A DNA stretch of 59,495 nucleotides. It comes from Brugia malayi (taxonomy: Eukaryota > Nematoda > Chromadorea > Rhabditida > Onchocercidae). The notes under the pieces were generated by a model. It saw nothing but the letters and a program-made list of their open reading frames with translations. It was not told the DNA's origin and searched no databases. This document shows positions 14,655-29,139 of this stretch, in pieces. Each line of letters begins with the position of its first letter. Positions within the stretch are counted from its first letter, which is position 1. The DNA lies in assembly GCF_000002995.4 (NCBI RefSeq), contig NW_025062301.1:1-59495 (forward strand). Reading direction: 5' to 3'. Made by a program: the position numbers and the translations under genes.

Positions 14655-16750
14655 GTTCGAAATATCTAACTTTTTTTAATGAATTGCTATTTTTTAATAG
14701 TTTCAACATTTAATTAAAATCAAAATTGAGAAAACTAGAAATTATTTTCCCGTTTAATATACAAAAACTCTTGCAAATTATAAAATTTTCACCAAAATTG
14801 ATTTTTAGATTTGAAATAATGCTTAAGCCTAAGCCTAAGTATACCCTAAGCTTAAGCCTAAGTACACCCTAAGCCTAAGCCTAAGCATTATTTCATTATT
14901 TAAGATGTCAAATGACAACAATGTATGTGACCAGTTCCTGCACTATGCGTATATAATAATCAATTTTTTTTTTATTAAATGATATTTTTTAATACTTTTA
15001 ACATCCTTTGAAATTAAATTTTGATAATAGTAGGACTTCTTACCTAGTTTAGTATGCAAAACACCCGTACAAATTATGGGATTTTTATAAATGTATTATT
15101 TAAATTTGAAATATAAATTAATTTTAATCGTAAGAATGAATTAAAATCGTGAAAAATTAAAAATTTAATTAATTTTGCTAATAAAATATTGATTAAAACT
15201 TAATTTCTAAAGTTTATTTTATTATTTTTGCTTGTCAAATGACCACGGTGTGTGTGACCAGTACCTTGCAACGCATAAAATTCAATCAATTAAGTACAAA
15301 ATATCTATTTCTTTAATGATTTGAGATTTTTTAATACTTTAAATTTAATTAAAATTAGTTTTTGATGATTTGATATTATTTAATATCTTAACATTTTAAT
15401 GATTTGATATTATTTAATATTTTAACATTTAATTAAGATTAAATTTGATAATAACAGGGTTTATTTTCCAGTTTATTATGCAAAAATTCTTACAAATTAT
15501 AGGATTTTCATAAAAATCAATTTTAAATTTAAATTAAAAATTAGCATTAATTGTAAAAATGAATTAGATCTATGACTAATTAAAAATTTTATTATTTTCA
15601 CGAGTGAAATTTTAATTCAAAACTCAATTCTTAAAGTTTATTTAATTATTTATGCTGATCAAATGACCACAATGTATGTGACCAGTACCTGTACAATGCA
15701 AACAAATTAATCAATTAAGTTCAAATTATCTAATTTTTTAAATGATTCGATTTTTTTTAATATTTCAACATTTAATCAAAATGATTCTTTGATATTGCTA
15801 GAATTTATTTTATAGTTTAATATACAAAATCCTAACAAATTATTGAATTTTCATAAAATTTGAAATAAGAATTGATTTCAATTGTAAGAATGAATCAAAA
15901 CCGTGATAAATTAAAAATTTTAGTTAATTTTGCCTATCAATTATTAATTAAAACTTAATTATTAAAGTTTATTTTATTATTAATGTTTGTCAAATGACCA
16001 CACCGTAAATAACTAGTACTATGGAACGCTTATAAATTAATCAGTTAAGCTCAAATTATCTATTTTTTTTTTTTTAAACAATTGATATTTATAATATTTT
16101 AACATTTAATTAAAATAAATTTTGACAACACAGGGATTCATTTTACTTTTTAATATACAAAACTCTAATAAATCATTAAATTTTCACAGAATTTGATATT
16201 TAAATTTGAAATAAAAATTAATTTGAATTGTAAGGATGAATTAAAACCGTGATAAATTAAAAATTTAATCAATTTTGCTAGTCGAATATTGATTGAAACT
16301 TAATTTTTAAAGTTTATTTAGTTATTTATGCTGATCAAATGAGCAACCGTAGATGACCAGTACCTGTGCAATGCATACAAATTAATCAATTAAGCTCAAA
16401 ATATCTAACTTTTTTTAATGAATAATATATTTTTTAACAGTTTTAACATTTAATTAAAGTAAAATTTGATATTACTAGAAATTATAGAAAAAAGTCTAAT
16501 ATACAAAAAAGGTTTTGATTCATTGCAAATCATAAAACTTTCATAAAATTCTATCTTAAGCTTTCAAACAAAAATTAATTTTAGCTGCAGAAATGAATTA
16601 AATCTACGACAAATTAAAAATCTTATTAATATCACTTCTCGAATATTAAAAAAGACATAGTTATTAAAGTTTATTTTCTTATTTATGTTGTCAATTGACC
16701 ACACCGTAAATGACCAGTACCTATGAAATGCACACAAATTAATCAATTAA
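14655..16750. repeat. satellite unit 8
   Basis: 2096 bp. Telomere-like tract at 14821-14886. A form of the G/A site. Confidence 0.96.
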
Positions 16751-18845
16751 GTTCGAAATATCTAACTTTTTTTAATGAATTGCTATTTTTTAATAGTTTC
16801 AACATTTAATTAAAATCAAAATTGAGAAAACTAGAAATTATTTTCCCGTTTAATATACAAAAACTCTTGCAAATTATAAAATTTTCACCAAAATTGATTT
16901 TTAGATTTGAAATAATGCTTAAGCCTAAGCCTAAGTATACCCTAAGCTTAAGCCTAAGTACACCCTAAGCCTAAGCCTAAGCATTATTTCATTATTTAAG
17001 ATGTCAAATGACAACAATGTATGTGACCAGTTCCTGCACTATGCGTATATAATAATCAATTTTTTTTTTATTAAATGATATTTTTTAATACTTTTAACAT
17101 CCTTTGAAATTAAATTTTGATAATAGTAGGACTTCTTACCTAGTTTAGTATGCAAAACACCCGTACAAATTATGGGATTTTTATAAATGTATTATTTAAA
17201 TTTGAAATATAAATTAATTTTAATCGTAAGAATGAATTAAAATCGTGAAAAATTAAAAATTTAATTAATTTTGCTAATAAAATATTGATTAAAACTTAAT
17301 TTCTAAAGTTTATTTTATTATTTTTGCTTGTCAAATGACCACGGTGTGTGTGACCAGTACCTTGCAACGCATAAAATTCAATCAATTAAGTACAAAATAT
17401 CTATTTCTTTAATGATTTGAGATTTTTTAATACTTTAAATTTAATTAAAATTAGTTTTTGATGATTTGATATTATTTAATATCTTAACATTTTAATGATT
17501 TGATATTATTTAATATTTTAACATTTAATTAAGATTAAATTTGATAATAACAGGGTTTATTTTCCAGTTTATTATGCAAAAATTCTTACAAATTATAGGA
17601 TTTTCATAAAAATCAATTTTAAATTTAAATTAAAAATTAGCATTAATTGTAAAAATGAATTAGATCTATGACTAATTAAAAATTTTATTATTTTCACGAG
17701 TGAAATTTTAATTCAAAACTCAATTCTTAAAGTTTATTTAATTATTTATGCTGATCAAATGACCACAATGTATGTGACCAGTACCTGTACAATGCAAACA
17801 AATTAATCAATTAAGTTCAAATTATCTAATTTTTTAAATGATTCGATTTTTTTTAATATTTCAACATTTAATCAAAATGATTCTTTGATATTGCTAGAAT
17901 TTATTTTATAGTTTAATATACAAAATCCTAACAAATTATTGAATTTTCATAAAATTTGAAATAAGAATTGATTTCAATTGTAAGAATGAATCAAAACCGT
18001 GATAAATTAAAAATTTTAGTTAATTTTGCCTATCAATTATTAATTAAAACTTAATTATTAAAGTTTATTTTATTATTAATGTTTGTCAAATGACCACACC
18101 GTAAATAACTAGTACTATGGAACGCTTATAAATTAATCAGTTAAGCTCAAATTATCTATTTTTTTTTTTTAAACAATTGATATTTATAATATTTTAACAT
18201 TTAATTAAAATAAATTTTGACAACACAGGGATTCATTTTACTTTTTAATATACAAAACTCTAATAAATCATTAAATTTTCACAGAATTTGATATTTAAAT
18301 TTGAAATAAAAATTAATTTGAATTGTAAGGATGAATTAAAACCGTGATAAATTAAAAATTTAATCAATTTTGCTAGTCGAATATTGATTGAAACTTAATT
18401 TTTAAAGTTTATTTAGTTATTTATGCTGATCAAATGAGCAACCGTAGATGACCAGTACCTGTGCAATGCATACAAATTAATCAATTAAGCTCAAAATATC
18501 TAACTTTTTTTAATGAATAATATATTTTTTAACAGTTTTAACATTTAATTAAAGTAAAATTTGATATTACTAGAAATTATAGAAAAAAGTCTAATATACA
18601 AAAAAGGTTTTGATTCATTGCAAATCATAAAACTTTCATAAAATTCTATCTTAAGCTTTCAAACAAAAATTAATTTTAGCTGCAGAAATGAATTAAATCT
18701 ACGACAAATTAAAAATCTTATTAATATCACTTCTCGAATATTAAAAAAGACATAGTTATTAAAGTTTATTTTCTTATTTATGTTGTCAATTGACCACACC
18801 GTAAATGACCAGTACCTATGAAATGCACACAAATTAATCAATTAA
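16751..18845. repeat. satellite unit 9
   Basis: 2095 bp. Telomere-like tract at 16917-16982. A form of the G/A site. Confidence 0.96.
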
Positions 18846-20940
18846 GTTCGAAATATCTAACTTTTTTTAATGAATTGCTATTTTTTAATAGTTTCAACAT
18901 TTAATTAAAATCAAAATTGAGAAAACTAGAAATTATTTTCCCGTTTAATATACAAAAACTCTTGCAAATTATAAAATTTTCACCAAAATTGATTTTTAGA
19001 TTTGAAATAATGCTTAAGCCTAAGCCTAAGTATACCCTAAGCTTAAGCCTAAGTACACCCTAAGCCTAAGCCTAAGCATTATTTCATTATTTAAGATGTC
19101 AAATGACAACAATGTATGTGACCAGTTCCTGCACTATGCGTATATAATAATCAATTTTTTTTTATTAAATGATATTTTTTAATACTTTTAACATCCTTTG
19201 AAATTAAATTTTGATAATAGTAGGACTTCTTACCTAGTTTAGTATGCAAAACACCCGTACAAATTATGGGATTTTTATAAATGTATTATTTAAATTTGAA
19301 ATATAAATTAATTTTAATCGTAAGAATGAATTAAAATCGTGAAAAATTAAAAATTTAATTAATTTTGCTAATAAAATATTGATTAAAACTTAATTTCTAA
19401 AGTTTATTTTATTATTTTTGCTTGTCAAATGACCACGGTGTGTGTGACCAGTACCTTGCAACGCATAAAATTCAATCAATTAAGTACAAAATATCTATTT
19501 CTTTAATGATTTGAGATTTTTTAATACTTTAAATTTAATTAAAATTAGTTTTTGATGATTTGATATTATTTAATATCTTAACATTTTAATGATTTGATAT
19601 TATTTAATATTTTAACATTTAATTAAGATTAAATTTGATAATAACAGGGTTTATTTTCCAGTTTATTATGCAAAAATTCTTACAAATTATAGGATTTTCA
19701 TAAAAATCAATTTTAAATTTAAATTAAAAATTAGCATTAATTGTAAAAATGAATTAGATCTATGACTAATTAAAAATTTTATTATTTTCACGAGTGAAAT
19801 TTTAATTCAAAACTCAATTCTTAAAGTTTATTTAATTATTTATGCTGATCAAATGACCACAATGTATGTGACCAGTACCTGTACAATGCAAACAAATTAA
19901 TCAATTAAGTTCAAATTATCTAATTTTTTAAATGATTCGATTTTTTTTAATATTTCAACATTTAATCAAAATGATTCTTTGATATTGCTAGAATTTATTT
20001 TATAGTTTAATATACAAAATCCTAACAAATTATTGAATTTTCATAAAATTTGAAATAAGAATTGATTTCAATTGTAAGAATGAATCAAAACCGTGATAAA
20101 TTAAAAATTTTAGTTAATTTTGCCTATCAATTATTAATTAAAACTTAATTATTAAAGTTTATTTTATTATTAATGTTTGTCAAATGACCACACCGTAAAT
20201 AACTAGTACTATGGAACGCTTATAAATTAATCAGTTAAGCTCAAATTATCTATTTTTTTTTTTTTAAACAATTGATATTTATAATATTTTAACATTTAAT
20301 TAAAATAAATTTTGACAACACAGGGATTCATTTTACTTTTTAATATACAAAACTCTAATAAATCATTAAATTTTCACAGAATTTGATATTTAAATTTGAA
20401 ATAAAAATTAATTTGAATTGTAAGGATGAATTAAAACCGTGATAAATTAAAAATTTAATCAATTTTGCTAGTCGAATATTGATTGAAACTTAATTTTTAA
20501 AGTTTATTTAGTTATTTATGCTGATCAAATGAGCAACCGTAGATGACCAGTACCTGTGCAATGCATACAAATTAATCAATTAAGCTCAAAATATCTAACT
20601 TTTTTTAATGAATAATATATTTTTTAACAGTTTTAACATTTAATTAAAGTAAAATTTGATATTACTAGAAATTATAGAAAAAAGTCTAATATACAAAAAA
20701 GGTTTTGATTCATTGCAAATCATAAAACTTTCATAAAATTCTATCTTAAGCTTTCAAACAAAAATTAATTTTAGCTGCAGAAATGAATTAAATCTACGAC
20801 AAATTAAAAATCTTATTAATATCACTTCTCGAATATTAAAAAAGACATAGTTATTAAAGTTTATTTTCTTATTTATGTTGTCAATTGACCACACCGTAAA
20901 TGACCAGTACCTATGAAATGCACACAAATTAATCAATTAA
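18846..20940. repeat. satellite unit 10
   Basis: 2095 bp. Telomere-like tract at 19012-19077. A form of the G/A site. Confidence 0.96.
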
Positions 20941-23036
20941 GTTCGAAATATCTAACTTTTTTTAATGAATTGCTATTTTTTAATAGTTTCAACATTTAAT
21001 TAAAATCAAAATTGAGAAAACTAGAAATTATTTTCCCGTTTAATATACAAAAACTCTTGCAAATTATAAAATTTTCACCAAAATTGATTTTTAGATTTGA
21101 AATAATGCTTAAGCCTAAGCCTAAGTATACCCTAAGCTTAAGCCTAAGTACACCCTAAGCCTAAGCCTAAGCATTATTTCATTATTTAAGATGTCAAATG
21201 ACAACAATGTATGTGACCAGTTCCTGCACTATGCGTATATAATAATCAATTTTTTTTTTATTAAATGATATTTTTTAATACTTTTAACATCCTTTGAAAT
21301 TAAATTTTGATAATAGTAGGACTTCTTACCTAGTTTAGTATGCAAAACACCCGTACAAATTATGGGATTTTTATAAATGTATTATTTAAATTTGAAATAT
21401 AAATTAATTTTAATCGTAAGAATGAATTAAAATCGTGAAAAATTAAAAATTTAATTAATTTTGCTAATAAAATATTGATTAAAACTTAATTTCTAAAGTT
21501 TATTTTATTATTTTTGCTTGTCAAATGACCACGGTGTGTGTGACCAGTACCTTGCAACGCATAAAATTCAATCAATTAAGTACAAAATATCTATTTCTTT
21601 AATGATTTGAGATTTTTTAATACTTTAAATTTAATTAAAATTAGTTTTTGATGATTTGATATTATTTAATATCTTAACATTTTAATGATTTGATATTATT
21701 TAATATTTTAACATTTAATTAAGATTAAATTTGATAATAACAGGGTTTATTTTCCAGTTTATTATGCAAAAATTCTTACAAATTATAGGATTTTCATAAA
21801 AATCAATTTTAAATTTAAATTAAAAATTAGCATTAATTGTAAAAATGAATTAGATCTATGACTAATTAAAAATTTTATTATTTTCACGAGTGAAATTTTA
21901 ATTCAAAACTCAATTCTTAAAGTTTATTTAATTATTTATGCTGATCAAATGACCACAATGTATGTGACCAGTACCTGTACAATGCAAACAAATTAATCAA
22001 TTAAGTTCAAATTATCTAATTTTTTAAATGATTCGATTTTTTTTAATATTTCAACATTTAATCAAAATGATTCTTTGATATTGCTAGAATTTATTTTATA
22101 GTTTAATATACAAAATCCTAACAAATTATTGAATTTTCATAAAATTTGAAATAAGAATTGATTTCAATTGTAAGAATGAATCAAAACCGTGATAAATTAA
22201 AAATTTTAGTTAATTTTGCCTATCAATTATTAATTAAAACTTAATTATTAAAGTTTATTTTATTATTAATGTTTGTCAAATGACCACACCGTAAATAACT
22301 AGTACTATGGAACGCTTATAAATTAATCAGTTAAGCTCAAATTATCTATTTTTTTTTTTTTAAACAATTGATATTTATAATATTTTAACATTTAATTAAA
22401 ATAAATTTTGACAACACAGGGATTCATTTTACTTTTTAATATACAAAACTCTAATAAATCATTAAATTTTCACAGAATTTGATATTTAAATTTGAAATAA
22501 AAATTAATTTGAATTGTAAGGATGAATTAAAACCGTGATAAATTAAAAATTTAATCAATTTTGCTAGTCGAATATTGATTGAAACTTAATTTTTAAAGTT
22601 TATTTAGTTATTTATGCTGATCAAATGAGCAACCGTAGATGACCAGTACCTGTGCAATGCATACAAATTAATCAATTAAGCTCAAAATATCTAACTTTTT
22701 TTAATGAATAATATATTTTTTAACAGTTTTAACATTTAATTAAAGTAAAATTTGATATTACTAGAAATTATAGAAAAAAGTCTAATATACAAAAAAGGTT
22801 TTGATTCATTGCAAATCATAAAACTTTCATAAAATTCTATCTTAAGCTTTCAAACAAAAATTAATTTTAGCTGCAGAAATGAATTAAATCTACGACAAAT
22901 TAAAAATCTTATTAATATCACTTCTCGAATATTAAAAAAGACATAGTTATTAAAGTTTATTTTCTTATTTATGTTGTCAATTGACCACACCGTAAATGAC
23001 CAGTACCTATGAAATGCACACAAATTAATCAATTAA
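20941..23036. repeat. satellite unit 11
   Basis: 2096 bp. Telomere-like tract at 21107-21172. A form of the G/A site. Confidence 0.96.
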
Positions 23037-25132
23037 GTTCGAAATATCTAACTTTTTTTAATGAATTGCTATTTTTTAATAGTTTCAACATTTAATTAAA
23101 ATCAAAATTGAGAAAACTAGAAATTATTTTCCCGTTTAATATACAAAAACTCTTGCAAATTATAAAATTTTCACCAAAATTGATTTTTAGATTTGAAATA
23201 ATGCTTAAGCCTAAGCCTAAGTATACCCTAAGCTTAAGCCTAAGTACACCCTAAGCCTAAGCCTAAGCATTATTTCATTATTTAAGATGTCAAATGACAA
23301 CAATGTATGTGACCAGTTCCTGCACTATGCGTATATAATAATCAATTTTTTTTTTATTAAATGATATTTTTTAATACTTTTAACATCCTTTGAAATTAAA
23401 TTTTGATAATAGTAGGACTTCTTACCTAGTTTAGTATGCAAAACACCCGTACAAATTATGGGATTTTTATAAATGTATTATTTAAATTTGAAATATAAAT
23501 TAATTTTAATCGTAAGAATGAATTAAAATCGTGAAAAATTAAAAATTTAATTAATTTTGCTAATAAAATATTGATTAAAACTTAATTTCTAAAGTTTATT
23601 TTATTATTTTTGCTTGTCAAATGACCACGGTGTGTGTGACCAGTACCTTGCAACGCATAAAATTCAATCAATTAAGTACAAAATATCTATTTCTTTAATG
23701 ATTTGAGATTTTTTAATACTTTAAATTTAATTAAAATTAGTTTTTGATGATTTGATATTATTTAATATCTTAACATTTTAATGATTTGATATTATTTAAT
23801 ATTTTAACATTTAATTAAGATTAAATTTGATAATAACAGGGTTTATTTTCCAGTTTATTATGCAAAAATTCTTACAAATTATAGGATTTTCATAAAAATC
23901 AATTTTAAATTTAAATTAAAAATTAGCATTAATTGTAAAAATGAATTAGATCTATGACTAATTAAAAATTTTATTATTTTCACGAGTGAAATTTTAATTC
24001 AAAACTCAATTCTTAAAGTTTATTTAATTATTTATGCTGATCAAATGACCACAATGTATGTGACCAGTACCTGTACAATGCAAACAAATTAATCAATTAA
24101 GTTCAAATTATCTAATTTTTTAAATGATTCGATTTTTTTTAATATTTCAACATTTAATCAAAATGATTCTTTGATATTGCTAGAATTTATTTTATAGTTT
24201 AATATACAAAATCCTAACAAATTATTGAATTTTCATAAAATTTGAAATAAGAATTGATTTCAATTGTAAGAATGAATCAAAACCGTGATAAATTAAAAAT
24301 TTTAGTTAATTTTGCCTATCAATTATTAATTAAAACTTAATTATTAAAGTTTATTTTATTATTAATGTTTGTCAAATGACCACACCGTAAATAACTAGTA
24401 CTATGGAACGCTTATAAATTAATCAGTTAAGCTCAAATTATCTATTTTTTTTTTTTTAAACAATTGATATTTATAATATTTTAACATTTAATTAAAATAA
24501 ATTTTGACAACACAGGGATTCATTTTACTTTTTAATATACAAAACTCTAATAAATCATTAAATTTTCACAGAATTTGATATTTAAATTTGAAATAAAAAT
24601 TAATTTGAATTGTAAGGATGAATTAAAACCGTGATAAATTAAAAATTTAATCAATTTTGCTAGTCGAATATTGATTGAAACTTAATTTTTAAAGTTTATT
24701 TAGTTATTTATGCTGATCAAATGAGCAACCGTAGATGACCAGTACCTGTGCAATGCATACAAATTAATCAATTAAGCTCAAAATATCTAACTTTTTTTAA
24801 TGAATAATATATTTTTTAACAGTTTTAACATTTAATTAAAGTAAAATTTGATATTACTAGAAATTATAGAAAAAAGTCTAATATACAAAAAAGGTTTTGA
24901 TTCATTGCAAATCATAAAACTTTCATAAAATTCTATCTTAAGCTTTCAAACAAAAATTAATTTTAGCTGCAGAAATGAATTAAATCTACGACAAATTAAA
25001 AATCTTATTAATATCACTTCTCGAATATTAAAAAAGACATAGTTATTAAAGTTTATTTTCTTATTTATGTTGTCAATTGACCACACCGTAAATGACCAGT
25101 ACCTATGAAATGCACACAAATTAATCAATTAA
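23037..25132. repeat. satellite unit 12
   Basis: 2096 bp. Telomere-like tract at 23203-23268. A form of the G/A site. Confidence 0.96.
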
Positions 25133-27186
25133 GTTCGAAATATCTAACTTTTTTTAATGAATTGCTATTTTTTAATAGTTTCAACATTTAATTAAAATCA
25201 AAATTGAGAAAACTAGAAATTATTTTCCCGTTTAATATACAAAAACTCTTGCAAATTATAAAATTTTCACCAAAATTGATTTTTAGATTTGAAATAATGC
25301 TTAAGCCTAAGCCTAAGTATACCCTAAGCTTAAGCCTAAGTACACCCTAAGCCTAAGCCTAAGCATTATTTCATTATTTAAGATGTCAAATGACAACAAT
25401 GTATGTGACCAGTTCCTGCACTATGCGTATATAATAATCAATTTTTTTTTTATTAAATGATATTTTTTAATACTTTTAACATCCTTTGAAATTAAATTTT
25501 GATAATAGTAGGACTTCTTACCTAGTTTAGTATGCAAAACACCCGTACAAATTATGGGATTTTTATAAATGTATTATTTAAATTTGAAATATAAATTAAT
25601 TTTAATCGTAAGAATGAATTAAAATCGTGAAAAATTAAAAATTTAATTAATTTTGCTAATAAAATATTGATTAAAACTTAATTTCTAAAGTTTATTTTAT
25701 TATTTTTGCTTGTCAAATGGCCACGGTGTGTGTGACCAGTACCTTGCAACGCATAAAATTCAATCAATTAAGTACAAAATATCTATTTCTTTAATGATTT
25801 GAGATTTTTTAATACTTTAAATTTAATTAAAATTAGTTTTTGATGATTTGATATTATTTAATATCTTAACATTTTAATGATTTGATATTATTTAATATTT
25901 TAACATTTAATTAAGATTAAATTTGATAATAACAGGGTTTATTTTCCAGTTTATTATGCAAAAATTCTTACAAATTATAGGATTTTCATAAAAATCAATT
26001 TTAAATTTAAATTAAAAATTAGCATTAATTGTAAAAATGAATTAGATCTATGACTAATTAAAAATTTTATTATTTTCACGAGTGAAATTTTAATTCAAAA
26101 CTCAATTCTTAAAGTTTATTTAATTATTTATGCTGATCAAATGACCACAATGTATGTGACCAGTACCTGTACAATGCAAACAAATTAATCAATTAAGTTC
26201 AAATTATCTAATTTTTTAAATGATTCGATTTTTTTTAATATTTCAACATTTAATCAAAATGATTCTTTGATATTGCTAGAATTTATTTTATAGTTTAATA
26301 TACAAAATCCTAACAAATTATTGAATTTTCATAAAATTTGAAATAAGAATTGATTTCAATTGTAAGAATGAATCAAAACCGTGATAAATTAAAAATTTTA
26401 GTTAATTTTGCCTATCAATTATTAATTAAAACTTAATTATTAAAGTTTATTTTATTATTAATGTTTGTCAAATGACCACACCGTAAATAACTAGTACTAT
26501 GGAACGCTTATAAATTAATCAGTTAAGCTCAAATTATCTATTTTTTTTTTTTTAAACAATTGATATTTATAATATTTTAACATTTAATTAAAATAAATTT
26601 TGACAACACAGGGATTCATTTTACTTTTTAATATACAAAACTCTAATAAATCATTAAATTTTCACAGAATTTGATATTTAAATTTGAAATAAAAATTAAT
26701 TTGAATTGTAAGGATGAATTAAAACCGTGATAAATTAAAAATTTAATCAATTTTGCTAGTCGAATATTGATTGAAACTTAATTTTTAAAGTTTATTTAGT
26801 TATTTATGCTGATCAAATGAGCAACCGTAGATGACCAGTACCTGTGCAATGCATACAAATTAATCAATTAAGCTCAAAATATCTAACTTTTTTTAATGAA
26901 TAATATATTTTTTAACAGTTTTAACATTTAATTAAAGTAAAATTTGATATTACTAGAAATTATAGAAAAAAGTCTAATATACAAAAAAGGTTTTGATTCA
27001 TTGCAAATCATAAAACTTTCATAAAATTCTATCTTAAGCTTTCAAACAAAAATTAATTTTAGCTGCAGAAATGAATTAAATCTACGACAAATTAAAAATC
27101 TTATTAATATCACTTCTCGAATATTAAAAAAGACATAGTTATTAAAGTTTATTTTCTTATTTATGTTGTCAATTGACCACACCGTA
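25133..27186. repeat. satellite unit 13, 3' truncated
   Basis: Last regular unit, complete except for its final ~40 bp. It breaks off after CACACCGTAA at 27186. Telomere-like tract at 25299-25364. G form of the G/A site near 25720, shared with units 1, 4 and 5. Confidence 0.95.
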
Positions 27187-28022
27187 ATAGTAGGACTTCT
27201 TACCTAGTTTAGTATGCAAAACACCCGTACAAATTATGGGATTTTTATAAATGTATTATTTAAATTTGAAATATAAATTAATTTTAATCGTAAGAATGAA
27301 TTAAAATCGTGAAAAATTAAAAATTTAATTAATTTTGCTAATAAAATATTGATTAAAACTTAATTTCTAAAGTTTATTTTATTATTTTTGCTGGTCAAAT
27401 GACCATGGTGTATGTGACCAGTATCCGTGCAATGCATATAAATTAATCAATTAAGTTCAAAATATCTATTTGTTTTAAGGAGTTGAAATTTTTCAATATT
27501 TTATCATTTAATTAAAATTAGTTTTTGATGATTTTATATTATTTAATATTTTAACATTTTAATGATTTGATATTATTTAATATTTTAACATTTAATTAAG
27601 ATTAAATTTGATAATAGCAGGGTTTTTTCCCAGTTTATTACGCAAAAATTCTTACAAATTATAGAATTTTCGCAAAAATCAATTTTAAATTTGAATTAAA
27701 AATTAGCATTAAATGCAAAAATGAATTAGATCGATGACTAATTAAAAATTTTATTATTTTCGCAACTGAAATTTTAATCAAAACTCAATTTCTAAACTTG
27801 ATTTTATTATTTTTGCTGGTCAAACGACCACAATGTATGTGACCAGTATCCATGCAATGCATATAAATTAATCAATTTAGTTCAAAATATCTATTTGTTT
27901 TAAGGAGTTGAAATTTTTCAATATTTTATCATTTAATTAAAATAAATTTTTGGTATTATTAGAATTTTTTTTATAGTTTAACATGCAAAATTCTAATAAA
28001 TTATTGTTTTTTCATAAAATTT
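27187..28022. repeat. rearranged and diverged satellite edge
   Basis: At 27186 the sequence jumps forward about 416 bp in unit phase (CACACCGTAA joined to TAGTAGGACTTC). From there to about 27392 it matches interior units base for base. It then becomes a clearly diverged relative (GGTCAAATGACCATGG, GTATCCGTGCAATGC) carrying parts of three monomers. Satellite similarity ends at CATAAAATTT, 28022. Diverged monomers at an array margin are typical of satellites that escape homogenisation. Confidence 0.88.
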
Positions 28023-28262
28023 CCTATTTCCTTTAAGGGTTAGACGGTTGTACTCTAGAGCCTATAATTCAAATGGTGGAGAAATTGAAAATGGTGCTAA
28101 AATATTTCAGTTTTGCAACCACATACCTGAAGTTTATGACGGGGTATCAGAAATTGAGTGCGCTTTTTTGTTTTTTTCTCAAAACAATTTTTTTGAAAAA
28201 CTGAGGGACTCTACCAATTATTATTAGGTTCCTTGTATAACCGTACACTTGATAGCATTCTG
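28023..28262. other. unassigned sequence at left insertion border
   Basis: About 240 bp between satellite and first nuclease remnant. It contains poly-T stretches and no readable frame. I cannot tell whether it is nematode or bacterial. Confidence 0.5.
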
Positions 28263-29139
28263 TCATTCTGTCCGCGTCCCGCGTTGGGTTAACTGATGAG
28301 CGTCTTCTGATCCTGCATTATTTTCATTTTCACTGATGGAAAGACCAGTAAACTTGAGAATAGTATTGGTGTCAACACTATCAGCCAGCCTTTGTCTTTG
28401 CCACTTCAATTTTTCCTTCTTCCATACCTTGCAAGTTTCTTTTCAAGGATAGCTTCCTCTCTGTACAGATTCATTATTCTTTCTTCATACGCTGTTAGGT
28501 ACTTTTCATCCCAATGAAACTTGTTTAACTCATCATATGCTTAATTTATGATTAATACTTCTCCTGCTATCTTTTTTGAGTTTTTATCTGTTATTTCTTC
28601 TGCATACTTAAAGAAAGAAACACCAGCGTTCTACTATGCTTGTTAATTAGTCTACTTTACTTTTAGGAAATTTAGATAGTTCAATGAACACGAATTGAAA
28701 ATCTTGTAAATCATGCTCACTAGTTTCATCGTCTCTTATGTTATAGCTAGATATATAATTGACTCACTCATCGGGAAATAAAGTGCAGTTTGATATTATA
28801 ATAAAGAAAATCTTTTGTAAATCCACCAGATAGCCTTGAGAAGCTTTGGCAGTGTAATATTGAGCACATTTTTCAAAGTCCTTGTCACGAGTAAGCTCCA
28901 TTTCAACCACAAACTTATTACCAACAGAATCGTTGAGAGAACATCAACCATGCTTTGTTTCTCAGAAGCAAATTCAGAATTCATAATGACGCTGATGAAT
29001 TCTATTTTTTGCATAGTATTAACTTCAGTATACCCTAAAACTTCGCTCAAAAATGGGTAAGAATATTCTTACTTCTTTCGTGCCAAAGATCTTTTTGAAA
29101 GTCAGGTCCAGTTTTGGTAAGGAATTTAGAAAAAGCCAT
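28263..29139 (-). pseudogene. Rpn-family nuclease/transposase pseudogene, copy 1
   Basis: Degraded member of the Rpn family (recombination-promoting nuclease/putative transposase, PD-(D/E)XK fold), a multicopy family in Wolbachia. Reading leftward from ATG at 29139: MAFSKF, then after a frame change EVNTMQKIEFISV and SEKQSMVDVL. After another change comes GNKFVVEMELTRDKDFEK with QYYTAKA, corresponding to the catalytic E-x-Q/K region and following helix; here the motif reads E-M-E instead of the usual E-x-Q. Further on are QDFQFVFIELSKFPKSK, YDELNKFHWDEKYLTAYEER and, near the end, FTGLSISENENNAGSED. Length (about 290 codons) fits a full gene, but several frameshifts and stops make it non-functional. 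Same strand as copy 2. Confidence 0.85.

Larger units (their letters stand above)
1..27186. repeat. 2.1-kb higher-order satellite array, about 13 units
   Basis: Thirteen head-to-tail copies, counted from the recurring GTTCGAAATATC landmark at 11, 2095, 4181, 6274, 8369, 10465, 12560, 14655, 16751, 18846, 20941, 23037 and 25133. Spacing is 2095 or 2096 in the interior and 2084-2093 in the first three. Interior copies are almost identical, differing by poly-T length and rare single bases. The sequence is very AT-rich with no credible gene. Short open frames repeating once per unit on the minus strand are chance products. The near identity points to recent homogenisation by unequal exchange or gene conversion. 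Confidence 0.97.

Noticed and set aside
405..25128. Minus-strand open frames of about 60-75 codons repeated once per satellite unit
   Set aside because: Identical recurrence follows the 2095-bp repeat, the sequence is AT-rich low-complexity, and single-base indels in units 1 and 4 abolish the frame. No coding signature.
1..27186. CRISPR-like array of direct repeats
   Set aside because: Repeats are 2.1-kb contiguous units with no short repeat/unique spacer pattern, in a eukaryotic context.
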